A stretch of DNA of 64,000 bases from Chondrus crispus (GCF_000350225.1 NW_005179291.1:235454-299453); one strand, 5' to 3'; counted from the stretch's first letter, positions 34,601 to 46,130 are shown. The notes: generated from the letters alone by a model not told the origin. A program made the numbers and translations.

Positions 34601-36281
34601 GTGGGAGCCACCTCCGCGACAGAAAATTATTCTGTCCTTCGCCTCCGCCCTCGGACGAGGGCTCGGCGACGCACGTGATCGGCACCGTAGTGTATACGAT
34701 GCTCCGCGTGCACTGACAATCGGCAAGGGCTCCCCAGGTCGCGTGGAGGGAATATGGAACGGATTGGCAAGGAAAGCGGTATGGTTGCCTCACTCAGGAG
34801 GGCGGGGGCCATGGTCACGGTCCAAGTACGCGCTGTCCCCGATCCAGCTGCAACGGAATCCGGCTACCGTAGAGCGCGCAAGTCGGGCATGACCCACGAG
34901 GGGCAGCAGCCCCCTGCACGCCGTCAGGGTGTCGACCAAGGCCGAACATCCGTGTGTTCGCGCGACACCTCAGTGACGCTCTCGATAACGAGAAGGACAC
35001 GCGCGACGCGTGGTACGAAAGGGAGATGAGAGATACTGTCGAAACCCCCCCTCCTGCCCGAGCGCGGGGTGAGGAACCCGCTCACTAAGGGAACATTACT
35101 CAACGACGGCCCGCACGAGTGCGCCGTAGCACTCCCTCAGGGGTGAACAGTACCCCGGGGTCAGGTAAAGGAGACCGGACTCCGCACACTGAAGGAGGGG
35201 GATGAATAAGGAGGAACAGAGGATTCTTTACGGACTAGAATCGGGGTACAAGGCGACGGTTGCGCGCGGCCCACCCCTCCCGGATGCAGCGTACGATCAC
35301 ACGACCCGGAGGTAGTCTGGTCCGTCGACGGCACGATGATACTCCGCATGCTGACGATGCAACGGCTCAAGGCGCAGAATTAGGGTGGAGAAGAGAAAAA
35401 AGAGCGACCAGAGGAACGGCGCAGAGCACCACTACGCACGCCAACGCGCGACGGAACGACAACCCCCTCATAGGGGAGAACGACGAGGTCGAGGAACCGG
35501 TCAAAGGCGGGGACGGAGCTCGTGAAGCTGTACCAATTTCTGTGCGGCGATCGTGGACACCGGAACGACGCTGCTGATGACGTCGAGGCAAGCATTTGCG
35601 ACGATGAAGGAGCACTTCTAACTGCGGATCTACGACGTGGCGGAGCCACGCCGGAACGAGAGCTCGTGCGAGAGCGGAGTGTGCGAGACGCTGCTGGAGG
35701 CGGACCTCGGGCGGCTGCTGGAGCTGGCGCTGACGTGGAGGGGCCGCCGCACCACATGTCACGGACTGCACTGCGATTTTTCGGCAAAAATACATTTTCG
35801 CGGGAAAATTATTTTTTGGAATTATTTTTTGGTGACTTTATCAAGGTCAAGGCGCTTTTGCGCACGTGCATTGCTGGACAGCACGCGCGCGTGCATGTCC
35901 CACTGTAGAGAATGCGCTCTACCGTAGTTGCTGGACGGAAACGCGACGGCCGCGCGCAATGCCCTCGCCGCTGACGGCGAGGAGCATGAAGGGGAAGGAC
36001 GGACGAGGAGAACGGAGCATCAGAATTCGAAAGGGAACAAAGGAAAGTCGCGCGTGCGCGAGGACCCGACCGACCGACAATAGGCAGACGTGAGGAAGGC
36101 GACCTCGCTGATGTCGGGACGGAGAGGGGAGACTGCCAACGGAAGGAACATGAACGGAAGGGGGAAGTAAGGAACGGAGCGCACGGCGCGCGAGGAGGCG
36201 CAAGACGGACGCAGGCGAGGGTCGATGGGGAAAAAGAGGATCGAGTCGAGGAGGGAAGCACGAGCAGCCCTACAAGCACAT
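31689..36281 (+). other. G2 non-coding 3' tail (4.6 kb)
   Basis: No supportable gene. It holds a few hairpin modules of the G1-array type (CCCTCGCC-GGCGGAGGG near 32980, CCCTCGCC-GGCGAGG near 35960). An A/T-rich patch near 32415-32450 matches one near 6230-6270 of G1, and another at 35775-35850 matches 8158-8226. Runs of purine-rich sequence elsewhere have no repeat. Confidence 0.7.
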
Positions 36282-36316
36282 GTGAACGCGGACGTTCCCT
36301 CTTCAGGGGGGGGCCG
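36282..36316 (+). promoter_or_regulatory. G2 3' polypurine tract
   Basis: GTGAACGCGGACGTTC is followed by CTTCAGGGGGGGGCCG directly before the LTR start TGTAG. The same arrangement precedes the LTRs of G1 and, imperfectly, of G3. Confidence 0.8.
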
Positions 36317-36972
36317 TGTAGTATAACCCCCCCCTGGGGCTTTATTTTAGATTAGATCAACTCAGAATCGGATCGGTTGCTGTAGGGCTCGATGCTCTAC
36401 AGTACCACCACGTGTACCCCCGAGCACAGGGGGCGTACATGTACACGTGTACGCGCGGGACCGAAGAGCGCGCACACACGTGTACTGTCAGCCCCGATGG
36501 CTGACAGTATTACAGTGTCGACCGACCGCTACAGTACATCGGTACTGTACTATTATGATAGGGTATTATGTACATTAAATATGGAGCGGACCGGCGGCGG
36601 TGGAGGAGGACAAGCACGGACTTGTCACCCACCGACCGTCAAGGTCCGACTTCCCGCTTATTCTAAGGGAGCGTTCGCTAACTACCTTAGAGCGGCACCG
36701 AGCGCGGGTTGAGGACGCGCGCGGTACGCCCACGAGTCGGCTCCGCCTCCGCCCGTCGGTACTGGATCGTTACCCAGTACCGCGCCGGGGCGTCGAGGCG
36801 TCGAACCGCTCGCGCGTACCGGCGTCCTCCCCGTTCCCGCTCTACCACGCTACCCGGGCCCGCTGCCCGGTGCCGTTAGCTGGTGTCCCGCTTCACCCCC
36901 GTCTTCTCGTGCGGACGGGGTCTACGTCGAGCTGTGCATACACCCCTCTCCGCTGGGGGTGTTTATGCTACA
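36317..36972 (+). repeat. G2 3' LTR
   Basis: It runs from TGTAG to CTACA and is nearly identical to 23651-24305, with about eight base differences by eye. The stem-loop at 36757-36782 (CGGTACTGG, loop ATCGTTAC, CCAGTACCG) is fully paired here. It is followed by the target duplication CCGGG. Confidence 0.95.
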
Positions 36973-36977
36973 CCGGG

Positions 36978-38093
36978 TTGTCGGAATATAGCAAAGTCTA
37001 ACAGTCGTTCTCTACTTTGCTCGCCCCACGGCGTGTAGCCGAGGCTCTGGCGCTGGCGGCCCCTGCCGCCACAGAAGCGGCAGGGCCTAATGGGTGTGGC
37101 GAAGGAGGGCGGTGTCGAACGAAACTAATGACCACTACGTGGTCTCGGCGTAAGCCGGGATCTACAGGGGTGAGCGCGGTCTGGTTGCCCGAGTAAACTT
37201 CATCCTTCTCTAACTCTCTTTGTTTGTCTCGGGACCAGATTGACCCGCCCCCCGTCGTACTGTAGACTTGCCGGCCTTCGCCGTCCGTGGCGAGGGCGCG
37301 GCGCACGACGACGCGTGACGACGGTCCTTATCCTTCGCGGCCCTCGCCACCGATGGCGAGGGCGCGGCGCGCCCTCGTCGGTCCGCGTCGCAGCGCCTGG
37401 GCCTCCCAAGCTCGCCCCGCGGCGCTCCCCGAGGACTTTTTCCGGCGCTCCTCGCGCTCCGTCTTCTTGCCCGCGCGCGCCCCTCGCCATCGGGGCGAGG
37501 GCGCGGAAGCGTGGACGTACTTATTCTTCTTCGCGCGTGCCCCCCGCCATCAGTTGCCGGGGCGCAAGCGCATGGCGAACGTCTTCTTGTCCGCGCCCCT
37601 CGCCATCGGTGGCGAGAGCGCAACGCGGACGGCATCTGCCTTCTTGTCCGCGCGGCCCTCCGCTGTCCGGTGGCGGGGGCGTAGGCCTTCCACGCGTTAG
37701 GTAGCCCCGGTTTGCGTTCTCGCACGGGTTTTCGCACGAACTCTTGATGACATCGTATAGGGTATCCGGCAATGGCTCTCCTGGAGGGGGTCATATTGAG
37801 GTTCCCGGCCCAGCCGTTTGCTGGCGGTCGTCCCGCCGGTCGCGACATATTCCCTGTAAGCGGGTAAATCGAAGGAGGCGTACACAGCGCAACAGAGATG
37901 TTAGAAGCGCCGGCTGTCGTGGGTTCGAGTTCTCCTGGGCCCCTCCGCTTCGACGGCGGGGGCTCGAAGGCACCGGAGCGGCTCGCCAGGGGACGGCTCC
38001 GGCCTGTCGCTCGACCGGCAGGCGGTCCAGCGCTTGCGGAGGAGACTGTGAGGGAAAGCCGCTTGGTCGGCTTTGGGGTTTGAGCGTTGCGAG
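36978..38093 (-). mobile_element. Ty3/gypsy element G3, right part (tail)
   Basis: This continues G3 beyond G2. The minus strand reads tail sequence with hairpin modules (37270-37690) matching 6890-7200 of G1 and ACTTGCCGGC-type linkers. It ends where the copia A LTR begins at 38094. No gene is present. A B-box-like GGTTCGAG word near 37920 does not sit in a credible tRNA. Confidence 0.75.
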
Positions 38094-39354
38094 TAATGGT
38101 AGGTTCAGAGGGGCAAGGGAAAGAAGGAGGGCAGGTTGATGTGTGTGAGTGAAGGAGTTGGTGCCGAGGTTTACTTGGAGCCGTCTTTCGGCGATACTTA
38201 TACACTTTGAGTGTTACACTATCCCATTACTTTGGCACCTGATAAACCGTACTCACCATATGCGCGACCAAGCGCGGTCCTTTTCTGGCCCGTCCGCACT
38301 GTTCTATTTCCACCTTACGAATTGACTATTGACTATCAGTGCACAACAGTTTCTACACATTTCGAGTGACTGTAAACCACGGCCCTATGTATGCAAGCAA
38401 TCGTTTCACACCTTACTAATCTGCATCCAGACATGACAGAATATATTCTTGCACAATGAACAACTTGGCATCTCTCTATTTCCAACAACGCAAAGTCCTG
38501 TCATATCTCAGTCCCATACATGCCCTTGTTTCGTACCTTACTAATTTCGGTACACACTGCCAGACAACTATGACGGGTAGCAACAATGTGCATCTAGACT
38601 TTCTACACATCTCACGTGATATCCGATGTGAATCACACGAGTACTGTCATCAACTTGCATCCAACAGCGCACCATAACGAGAGCACAGTACCACGTCGCA
38701 TGCTGAGGAGAGTGTAGTACAACGGCGCATACTGATGCAAGGGTCGCATACAGAGTGACGCGTACACTGAGTACTCACGTAAGTACATGTCTCTTGCGAG
38801 AAATACTTGTTGTACTTTTAATTCACATGTACTGTACTCGGACACGCGCCTGACCGTATGCAGACGACGTGTACAAGTGTACAGTGTACGTACACGCAGC
38901 AAACTGGCGACGTGTACATGTGTACACCGCACACAAGTCTCCAGCGCCAAGGTCACCCGTAATTACCCATTGCAACCATGGTGAACAACTTGAAACCCCC
39001 GAAATGATGTAATTAAAACGTATACTGATCATTCAAGATATATCACCGGCATGACTGCATATAAGTGGACAATAACAGACCAATAGAATTGCAGCATTCG
39101 AACCGACACCCAATAGATTTGCAGTATTGCCTGTGTAGCCCTATAACGGTTCGGGCCAAATGCAAATTTTCGGCATTTATGCAAATTTGCATAACCCTCC
39201 AAAAGTCCACTTTCGTCCCCAGAACCCCAAAATCTGAGACTTTACACGTGTCATGTGGTGATATGGGGTGAGGGTCCGGACCGTCGAGTCATGTACACGT
39301 GTCGCTCGATTTTGCCCTTTCCAGATAACAGCATGTGGTCGCACATTTTCAATA
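38094..39354 (-). repeat. copia A LTR, copy 1 (1261 bp)
   Basis: On the minus strand it starts TATTGAAAATG and ends CCTACCATTA, the same ends as the other four LTRs of this family. It contains the 18-bp palindrome TTATGCAAATTTGCATAA (39177-39194) and several GTACAC/ACACGTGT words. TATAAGTATCGCC (minus strand) near 38205 is the likely TATA region. Confidence 0.9.
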
Positions 39355-42300
39355 ACGTACCCACTCGTTGATTTTCGTGATTCAAGGCATCCACCCCAAT
39401 CTGCGCCGCTATACTCATGAAGTTCCGTACCAAGTTCATCTTCACCAAACACTAATCCAAGATGCTGGGACCCACGCAAGTATCTCAAAACACGTTTCAC
39501 ACCTGTCCAATGGGAATCGTGAGGGTCGGCACAGTGTTGAGATAACTTTCCAATGGCAAACGCAATATCGGGGCGGGTCCCGACCATTAGGAACATTAGA
39601 CATCCAATGGCCTGACGATATGGTTCAAAGCATGGATTGTCATCAGTGCCAGTTTCGGCCACTTGCATTGTGACATGTCGAGACTGTTCCATCGGAGTAA
39701 CGCAAGGATTGCATGCCGACATTTTGAACCGTTTCAGTACTGCTTGGGCATACTTCGACTGTGTGACGGTCAGGACGTGTTTAGAACGTATACGGTCGAT
39801 GAGACCAATGCATGTCTTTGCTTCGCCAAGGTCTTTCATATCGAATCGTTTGTTGAGTTCATTTTTCATCCATAATATGGCCTCCAAGTCACTTCCAGCT
39901 AGCAGCAGATCGTCCACGTACAACGCGATAATCATGATGACATTGCCTTGACGTCGAATGTAAAGACATGGGTCGCTGCGTGTAGTGTTGAAACCAAGTT
40001 CAGTGATCAGAAACTCATCGATCTTACTATGCCATTGGCGATGGGCTTGCTTAAGACCATAGATTGCTTTCAAAAGTTTACACACCGAATCAGGTTTGAC
40101 TTTGTCGATGCATCCTTCCGGTTGCTCCATGTAGATTTCTTCGTGAAGGTCACCGTTGAGGAAGGCAGTCACCACGTCCGTCTGATGCAGCTCAAGGTCA
40201 AAGTGCGCAACCAGTGCCAGCAGCAGACGGATAGTTGTGAACTTGATGACAGGGGCGAAAGTTTCAGTGTAATCGATTCCTTCTACTTGTTGAAAGCCTC
40301 GTGCCACAAGACGTCCCTTTGCAGTTTCGACCAAATTTCCGGACTCGTCAGGAAGTTGCTTCACTCCGAAAACCCACCTGGACGTCAGGACGTTTGATGC
40401 TTGAGATCTTGGAACAAGTGTCCATGTTTTGTTTTTGTGTTGTGAAGCAAGTTCTTTGTCGATGCCCTTCTGCCAGAAGCGAGCTTTTGGAGAATCCATA
40501 GCTTGCTTGTACGAGTTTGGGATTTCCGTTATCACATGGGCGTGACTAAGGAGTCCAGCAGTCACCAAAGCTGCTGACCACCACGCCCCAGGCGTTTTGC
40601 GAACGCGAGTGGACCGACGGAGATTAGTTGCTAGATCAATCGTTTCTTCCTCAACTACGTGTTGCTCAACTGTTTCGGTAGTTTCGTCCTCCCCTGCAGT
40701 TGGGGAGGAGTTGGAGGATTCATCAGAGTCTTGTTGTTCATTCGGCGATGATGCTTCTGATGCCACTGCATCATTTTCTGCAACTTCCTCATCGATGTTC
40801 AAGTTGATTGTGTCATCATCAGTTGTAGCCTCCTCGTTTGTATCCATCGGTTCACCAGATTTGCCTCCCGTGGACTCGTCAAAAGTAACATCTCTGGATA
40901 CGATCACTTTGTGCAAATCACCATCCCCCAACTTGTAAGCTTTCGTATTTTCAGCATACCCCAGAAACATTGCCTCCTTTGCACGGGCGTCAAGTTTCTG
41001 GATGTTGTGTTTTGGTAATGTATACCAACACTTTGAACCGAAAACACGCAAATGACCAACATTTGGCACAGATTTCATCCATAAGTGGTATGGGGTCATC
41101 TTGGGGGGAATGGCACGTGACGTGACTCGATTTCGAACGTACACTGCATTGGCAAGTGCTTCTGCCCAGAACCCCTTTGTAACTTTCTTGTGCGCTAGCA
41201 TGGAGCGCACCAAGTTTACCAAAGTTCTGTTCAGTCGCTCGGCGACGCCATTTTGCTCCGGTGTGTACGCGGTCGTCATTTGATGCTGAGTACCATTTGC
41301 AATCAGAAAAGACTTAAACTCCGTGGACAGATACTCACCACCTCGATCGGTGCGAAGCACTTTGATCTGGCGACCAGTGTGAGTCTGAGCAAGTTGTGCA
41401 AACATTTTGTATCGTTCAAATGCTTCTGATTTATGGTGCATAGGGTACACTACTGACCAGTTTGAGTGATCATCTATGAAGGTAATGAAGTACTTGGCAC
41501 CACCAATGGACTGCATCTCTAAGGGGCCACAAACATCAGAGTGAACTAAGTCTAGACAGAAGTATGCCCGCCTCGAGGACCGCTCTTTTGGGATGACAGA
41601 TCGAGTGTCTTTGCCGTAGACGCACGCAGAACATTTTTCAGAGATGCAATCATTGTCAGTATTGTTGATTTTGTTAGCCTCATTACCAAGTAGTTTGACT
41701 CCACTTACCACATTGTCACGAATCATCGAAGCAATACCTTGAGAATGCACATGTGCAAATCGCTCATGCCATGTTTGCAGGGTGGCAGCATGTGCAAATC
41801 CGATGTCAGTGACGATGTCGAGAAGGTAAAGTTCTCCAACCAATGTCGCAGTCGCCACTACAGTTGAGCCTCGTCTGATCATGCATTTTCCATTTTCGAA
41901 CCCAACTTTTAGTCCAAGTTCAGTCATTCGACTGACAGAGAGCAGAGAGAACGCAAAGTCCGGAACGTGCAATACATCCGTCAACTTGCACGGTTCGATG
42001 CGGCCATTCACATTTAACTTCAAGTGAACGTCACCACGGCCGGCAACCTTTGCACTAGCCTTGGTTCCCATCTGAACAGAGGCGGATTCAAGTGGCTCAT
42101 ACGTTGCAAACAAAGATCGGTCATATGTAATATGAGCTGTACAAGCTGAATCTACGAGCCACGAAGGCAACATCTCCATATCGTTCGTGTGCGAAGCTTT
42201 CGACATCAGACATGTGAAGTCGACGCTGTTTACAACCATGTCGGGATCAGGTTTCTGTGTGACAAATGCAGATTGTTTCCGCTGAGACATACGCGGTTTA

Positions 42301-43070
42301 TATCCGCTAGGAGGAGCCGGGCGACGCCCATTCAAATCCTTTCCCCAGCAGCGGGTTGCCGTATGGCCTGTATGACCGCAGTTCGTGCATTTGTAATCGT
42401 TTATGTCCCGATTGTTCGGGGCACGATTAACCAGAGCCGATGTCTGTGAGGAGCTAGACTTCATGTTTGCTCGTTGCTCTTCCTGCAGCAGACGACTTTT
42501 CACAAAGTCCAAACTGAATATCTTTTCCTCATTACCGAGAGCATCAAGTGCAACGATGAGAGCCTCGAAACGGGCAGGCAGACCGTTTAGCACTGCCATG
42601 GCCATCTCCATATCATCTATGTTTACGCTCATTGACTTGAGGATGGCTGCCAGCTGCTTGACACGATTGATATATGCAAGCACCTTTTCACTGGAAAGCG
42701 TCTTCACAGTGTAGAACTCACGACGTGCAGCTAGTTTGTTCAGCAAAGTGTGCCTCTCAAACACGTTAACAATAGCTTCTCGCATCTCATGAGCGGTATC
42801 AACATCACGTACATGCTCAAGATGCTCATCTGATAAGGAGAGACCAATCAGTGCTTGAGCTTTACTGTCACCTCTGATCCACTTCTTACGCTCTTCCGCA
42901 CGTTCCTCACTTGGAACTCTTCCCTCAACGATGTATTGGTCAACATCACGTAGAGCAAGCAGAAGTTGTATTTTCTGCTTCCACACGTAGAAGTTAGAGT
43001 CCGTCAGTTTGTCGATTCTGATGGATCCTCCTCCTCCTTGATCTTCCATTTTAGTGCGAATAAACTTCAA
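39355..43070 (-). pseudogene. copia A gag-pol, copy 1
   Basis: It begins MKFIRTKMEDQ (43070; MEDQ is the likelier start). Gag is of the UBN2/copia type (LTDSNFYVWKQKIQLLLALR) with a CCHC knuckle (CTNCGHTGHTATRC). The protease is VDSACTAHITYDRSLF. Integrase has HERFAHVHSQGI, a CxxC pair, DVCGPLE, RTDRGGEYL and TPEQNGVAERLNRTL. RT has ARGFQQVEGIDYTETFAPV and YVDDLLLAG, and part of RNase H follows. Order is copia. It is broken, with about two breaks. Confidence 0.9.
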
Positions 43071-43688
43071 ATATTCGAAAATCCGTTCGGGGATCCCAAG
43101 CCGTTAACCGATAGTCAACACAATGGCAAGCCCACCCGTCTAAGAAGTTCGATATGATTCCTATGAAGTTGCACTAGGAGAAATTTGCGAACAGATATGT
43201 GAATTTATTTGGATGAAATCCCTAACTATTCTGTTCACAAACTACCTTTAAGTGTGCGGCACCGTTCTCGTGGCACTTCAGGTGCCCGTGAGACTCAAAG
43301 ACGTGATTGCAAGGGATACAACGCGGAGTCTCCTTAGCGTTGGCAACTTGAATGCGATGAGACCTAGACTGAATGTGGTCGTAAAAGGCCTTCGCACTAT
43401 TCCCACTAACGCCGCACACTTTACAATACCGCTTATACCGCGGGCACACCTTACGATTCCTCTTGCGCTCACGCTTGAAATGCTTATCCGCGAGAACAGC
43501 CGCTTTCCGAGCAGAAAGTCGATGCGTTGTTCTTTTATTGGTGCGGGAACAGAGCGCGGAATACGAGGAATTCTATAAGGAGCGCTACTCGAGGAGGGAC
43601 CCGGAAGCGCGAGCCGAGGCGAAGGTTGATCCTCAGGCTCTAGCACCTCAACGGATACGACCTCCGATGTCCTAACCGGTCGACCGGT
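43071..43688 (-). pseudogene. copia A copy 1 leader with zinc-finger frame
   Basis: The reverse complement of 45480-46130 of copy 2, with few differences. It includes the zinc-finger sequence (43222-43449 open, RYCKVCGVSGN and CIPCNHVFESHGH visible) and the 50-bp leader block (43090-43139) shared with copia C. It ends at TAACCGGTCGACCGGTTA (43673-43690). Confidence 0.85.
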
Positions 43689-44930
43689 TATTGAAAATGT
43701 GCGACCACATGCTGTTATCTGGAAAGTGCAAAATCGAGCGACACGTGTACATGACTCGACGGTCCGGACCCTCACCCCATATCACCACATGACACGTGTA
43801 GAGTCTCAGATTTTGGGGTTCTGGGGACGAAAGTGGACTTTTGGAGAGTTATGCAAATTTGCATAAATGCCGAAATTTTGCATTTGGCCCGAACCGTTAT
43901 AGGGCTACACAGGCAATACTGCAAATCTATTGGGTGTCGGTTCGAATGCTGCAATTCTATTGGTCTGTATATATGCAGTCATGCTGGTGATATATCTTGA
44001 ATGATCAGTATACGTTTTAATTACATCATTTCGGGGTTTTCAAGTTGTTCACCATGGTTGTAATGGGTAATTACGGGTGGCCTTGGCGCTGGACACTTGT
44101 GTGCGGTGTACACATGTACACATCGCCAGGTTGCTGCGTGTACGTACACTTGTACACGTCGCCTACATACGATCCGGCGCATGTCCGAGCACAGTACATG
44201 TGAATTAAAAGTACAACAAGTATTTCTCACAAGAGACATGTACTTACGTGAGTATTCAGTGTACGCGTCACGCTGTATGCGACCCTTGCATCAGCATGCG
44301 CCGTTGTACTACACTCTCGTCAGCATGCGACGTTGTACTGTGCTTTCGTTATGGTGCGCCGTTGGATGCAAGTTGATGACAGTACTCGTGTGATTCACAT
44401 CGGATATCACGTGAGACGTGTAGAAAGTCTAGATGCACATTGTTGCTACCCGTCATAGTTGTCTGGCAGTGTGTACCGAAATTAGTAAGGTACGAAACAA
44501 GGGCATGTATGGAGACTGAGATATGACAAGGACTTTGCGTTGTTGGAAATAGAGAGATGCCAAGTTGTTCATTGCGCAAGAATATATTCTGTCATGTCTG
44601 GATGCAGATTAGTAAGGTGTGAAACGATTGCATACATAGGGCCATGGTTTACAGTCACTCGAAATGTGTAGAAACTGTTGTGCACTGATAGTCAATAGTC
44701 AATTCGTAAGGTGGAAATAGAACAGTGTGGACGGGCCAGAAGAGGACCGCGCTTGGTCGCGCATATGGTGAGTACGGTTTACCAAGTGCCAAAGTAATGA
44801 GATAGTGTAACACTCAAAGTGTATAAGTATCGCCGAAAGACGGCTCCAAGTAAACCTCGGTACCAACTCCTTCACTCACACACATCAACCTGCCCTCCTT
44901 CTTTCCCTTGCCCCTCCGAATCTACCATTA
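43689..44930 (+). repeat. copia A 5' LTR, copy 2 (1242 bp)
   Basis: It runs from TATTGAAAATG to CTACCATTA. Downstream of the palindromic TTATGCAAATTTGCATAA-type site lie GTACAC-rich sequence (44100-44160) and a TATA-like GTATAAGTATCGCC near 44820. A polypyrimidine stretch precedes the 3' end. Confidence 0.9.
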
Positions 44931-44944
44931 GGTTATGGGCCCAG
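44931..44944 (+). promoter_or_regulatory. primer-binding site, initiator tRNA-Met half molecule
   Basis: GGTTATGGGCCCAG abuts the LTR end. It is complementary to the anticodon arm of eukaryotic initiator tRNA-Met (CTGGGCCCATAACC). Some copia elements are known to prime from such a 5' half-tRNA in place of the 3' CCA end. The same site follows the LTRs at 51553 (one base different) and 61341. Confidence 0.85.
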
Positions 44945-45436
44945 TCCCTCGCTGTCGTTTCACTGCATGAGTCTGTCGTTCTCGTTCCGTTGTTTCTGCC
45001 GTCGTTGTCGCTGTCATTTTCGCTGCCGTTTCTCGTCGTTGTTTCCGCTGGTCTTCTCGCTGTCGTTGTCGCTCTCGTTCTTGCCGTCGTTCTTGATTTT
45101 GGTTTTCGCTGCTGCTGTCGTTCTTGCTCTCTTGTGGGAATTGGTTTTGGTCATTGCTCCCGCTGTCTTCGTTGTCTTCGTCCTTGGTTTGGCTTTCGTT
45201 CTTGCTTTGGTTCTTGCTGTTGTCTCTGTCTTTGGTCTACGTCTTCGTTTCCGCTCCCGCTACCGCCGTCGTCGTCAATCTCGTATTTGGTTTTTCTTCG
45301 TTCTCTCATGCAAAGTAAGTTTTGAGTTTCTTTCCATTTCCTACACATCTAAGTGATTGTCTTTGCACGTTTTGGGGGTTCTTAAGAGCAATAATTCCCA
45401 AATCTGTTACTGACGATTATCTTCATATTCCTTATT
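44945..45436 (+). other. copia A leader with pyrimidine-rich degenerate repeat
   Basis: Positions 44968-45300 consist of TCGTT/TTGTCG/CTGTCG-type words in a loose 3- and 6-base rhythm. They translate to Leu/Val/Phe-rich frames on one strand and Lys/Arg/Gln-rich frames on the other; neither looks like a protein. A donor-like AAGTAAGT follows at 45313 and AG acceptors occur at about 45467 and 45479, so an intron in the leader is possible. The same leader recurs at 51553-52142 and 61341-61924. Confidence 0.6.
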
Positions 45437-45979
45437 GTGAATACCTGTTTTTACGGGGTTGTGTTAGATCTGGAATTAGTACCGGTGCGCTCTGCGCCTG
45501 GGAAGCTGGTCACCGGTCGAACGGTTAGGACATCGGAGGTCGTATCCGTTGAGGTGCTTGAGCCTGAGGATCAACCTTCGCCTCGGCTCGCGCTTCCGGG
45601 TCCCTCCTCGAGTAGCGCTCCTTATAGGATTCCTCGTATTCCGCGCTCTGTTCCCGCACCAATAAAGAGAACAACGCATCGACTTTCTGCTCGGAAAGCG
45701 GCTGTTCTCGCGGATAAGCAGTTCAAGCGTGAGCGCAAGAGGAATCGTAAGGTGTGCCCGCGGTATAAGCGGTATTGTAAAGTGTGCGGCGTTAGTGGGA
45801 ATAGTGCGAAGGCCTTTTACGACCACATTCAGTCTAGGTCTCATCGCATTCAAGTTGCCAACGCTAAGGAGACTCCGCGTTGTATCCCTTGCAATCACGT
45901 CTTTGAGTCTCACGGGCACCTGAAGTGCCACGAGAACGGTGCCGCACACTTAAAGGTAGTTTGTGAACAGAATAGTTAG
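45437..45979 (+). CDS. extra ORF upstream of copia A gag: two U1/JAZ-type zinc fingers
   Basis: A 180-residue open frame between the leader and gag, separate from the gag frame and ending 152 bp before it. Two fingers have identical spacing C-X2-C-X12-H-X5-H: C114, C117, H130, H136 and C149, C152, H165, H171. This spacing is that of U1-C/matrin and JAZ fingers, which bind structured or double-stranded RNA. A basic stretch (KQFKRERKRNRK, about 94-105) precedes them, and the first 80 residues are Pro/Ser-rich. Copy 1 carries the same sequence in inverted orientation, so it belongs to the element. The true start may lie elsewhere if the leader is spliced. Binding to the element's RNA is inference. 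Confidence 0.7.
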   Translation: MNTCFYGVVLDLELVPVRSAPGKLVTGRTVRTSEVVSVEVLEPEDQPSPRLALPGPSSSSAPYRIPRIPRSVPAPIKRTTHRLSARKAAVLADKQFKRERKRNRKVCPRYKRYCKVCGVSGNSAKAFYDHIQSRSHRIQVANAKETPRCIPCNHVFESHGHLKCHENGAAHLKVVCEQNS

Positions 45980-46130
45980 GGATTTCATCCAAATAAATTC
46001 ACATATCTGTTCGCAAATTTCTCCTAGTGCAACTTCATAGGAATCATATCGAACTTCTTAGACGGGTGGGCTTGCCATTGTGTTGACTATCGGTTAACGG
46101 CTTGGGATCCCCGAACGGATTTTCGAATAT

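Larger units (their letters stand above)
23651..36972 (+). mobile_element. Ty3/gypsy chromovirus G2, nearly whole (13.3 kb)
   Basis: Both LTRs (655 and 656 bp), a primer-binding site, gag, a 1,563-codon open pol, an internal and a terminal polypurine module and a 4.6-kb tail are present. The target duplication CCGGG is perfect (23646-23650 and 36973-36977). The LTRs differ by about eight substitutions and one 1-base indel by eye (near 98.7 percent identity), so the insertion is recent compared with its neighbours. It looks almost whole, with about one break in the gag region. It is inserted in the tail of G3. Confidence 0.96.
38094..43688 (-). mobile_element. Ty1/copia A copy 1, broken
   Basis: Minus-strand copia: 3' LTR on the left, gag-pol, then the leader part with zinc-finger sequence on the right. 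It lacks a 5' LTR, ending instead head-to-head against the 5' LTR of copy 2 at an 18-bp palindrome. It is almost identical to copy 2 at protein level (roughly one percent differences by eye), so both are young. It is broken, with about two or three breaks. Confidence 0.9.

Noticed and set aside
37900-37950. GGTTCGAG B-box-like word suggesting a tRNA
   Set aside because: The flanking bases do not form a T-arm or acceptor stem, and no A-box or anticodon arm is in register.
44819-45356. Leu/Val/Phe-rich frames in the copia A leaders, looking like membrane proteins
   Set aside because: They come from the pyrimidine-rich degenerate repeat. Several frames are open at once, and the lengths vary between the three leaders.
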